Shown here: positions 6,518-6,788 of the stretch, in pieces
Layout of the letters: each line of letters begins with the position of its first letter
Position numbering within the stretch: the stretch's first letter is position 1
Assembly (NCBI GenBank): GCA_019241805.1
Contig: JAFAWL010000372.1
Location: 1-6,788 of the forward strand
DNA from: Actinomycetota bacterium
Lineage (GTDB): Bacteria > Actinomycetota > Actinomycetes > Mycobacteriales > Jatrophihabitantaceae
Reading direction: 5' to 3'
Length of the DNA stretch: 6,788 bases
Made by a program: the position numbers and the translations under genes
Notes under the pieces: generated by a model
The model's database searches: none
What the model was told of the DNA's origin: nothing
The model's input: only the letters and a program-made list of their open reading frames with translations

Positions 6518-6788
6518 TACGCGCTCCGGCTCGTCGGCGCCGATCCGCTCGATTGGGTCCGGCCCGGGGTGCCGTCGAGGCCCGACCCCTCGCGCAGTTC
6601 CTCCTCGCGGTCACGCATCGCCGCGCGGACGTCGGAGCCGAACTCCCGCAGGCTGTGGCCGAGCTCCGCCAGGCCGTCGCCGATGCTGCCCGCGATGCCC
6701 TGCGGAGTCATCCGTTCGGCCGCCCGCGAGAGCTTGCGCACGATCAGCGCACCGATCGTCACACCCATCGCCAACCAGAACACCCGCC
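6517..6788 (-). CDS. Small membrane-anchored protein, DUF6167-like (5' end probably outside window)
   Basis: About 90 residues are visible. One hydrophobic segment at the N-terminus (FWLAMGVTIGALIV) is followed by RKLSRAAERMTPQGIAGSI, a probable amphipathic helix, an acidic/basic stretch (VRAAMRDREEELREGSGLD) and a Ser/Thr-rich tail. This matches small actinobacterial proteins found directly upstream of alaS and grouped as DUF6167; the function is unknown. The GTG at 6783 could be a start, but the frame stays open to the window edge with Arg before it. Family members usually have a few residues (of the MRR type) before the FWL segment, so the true start is probably just beyond 6788. The TAG stop (6519-6517) shares one base with the alaS GTG, suggesting co-translation. 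The family assignment is from memory of the pattern, not a search. Confidence 0.7.
   Translation of the reverse strand, partial: RVFWLAMGVTIGALIVRKLSRAAERMTPQGIAGSIGDGLAELGHSLREFGSDVRAAMRDREEELREGSGLDGTPGRTQSSGSAPTSRSA
6524..6527 (-). promoter_or_regulatory. Ribosome binding site for alaS
   Basis: GGAG on the minus strand with a 6-base spacer to the GTG at 6517. It is the best Shine-Dalgarno match at any start in the window and supports GTG as the alaS start. It lies inside the 3' end of the upstream small gene. Confidence 0.6.

Overview
This window comes from a high-GC actinomycete. The DNA is visibly GC-rich, with strong G/C preference at third codon positions. The core block reads, on the minus strand, small membrane protein (DUF6167-like) > alaS > ruvX > mltG > aroE. 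This is the conserved actinobacterial order; in Mycobacterium tuberculosis alaS-ruvX-mltG-aroE is Rv2555c-Rv2552c. The sequence alone does not settle a genus.

Layout: positions 1-1134 (+) hold the C-terminal part of a YdeP/FdhF-type molybdopterin oxidoreductase whose 5' end lies outside the window. It converges on the minus-strand cluster across a 48-bp gap that carries a near-perfect inverted repeat, probably a two-way terminator. From right to left on the minus strand come the end of a small membrane-anchored protein (6788-6517), alanyl-tRNA synthetase (6517-3803), the RuvX/YqgF nuclease (3745-3302), the endolytic transglycosylase MltG (3221-2013) and shikimate dehydrogenase AroE (2013-1183).

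The five minus-strand genes look like one operon. The first two overlap by one base (TAGTG), mltG and aroE overlap by one base (TGATG), and the two other gaps are 57 and 80 bp. Products are housekeeping: tRNA charging, 16S rRNA 5'-end maturation (and possibly recombination), control of peptidoglycan strand length, and an aromatic amino acid precursor step. The oxidoreductase is a separate, opposing unit.

All catalytic motifs I could check are intact, and I see no mobile element, CRISPR array, tRNA or rRNA gene. I do not see an undescribed system here; this is ordinary core chromosome. The points worth a second look are small: the alaS-ruvX junction with a 12-codon mini-ORF, the intergenic palindrome whose pairing favours the aroE-side transcript, and a lone cysteine pair at the MltG C-terminus.
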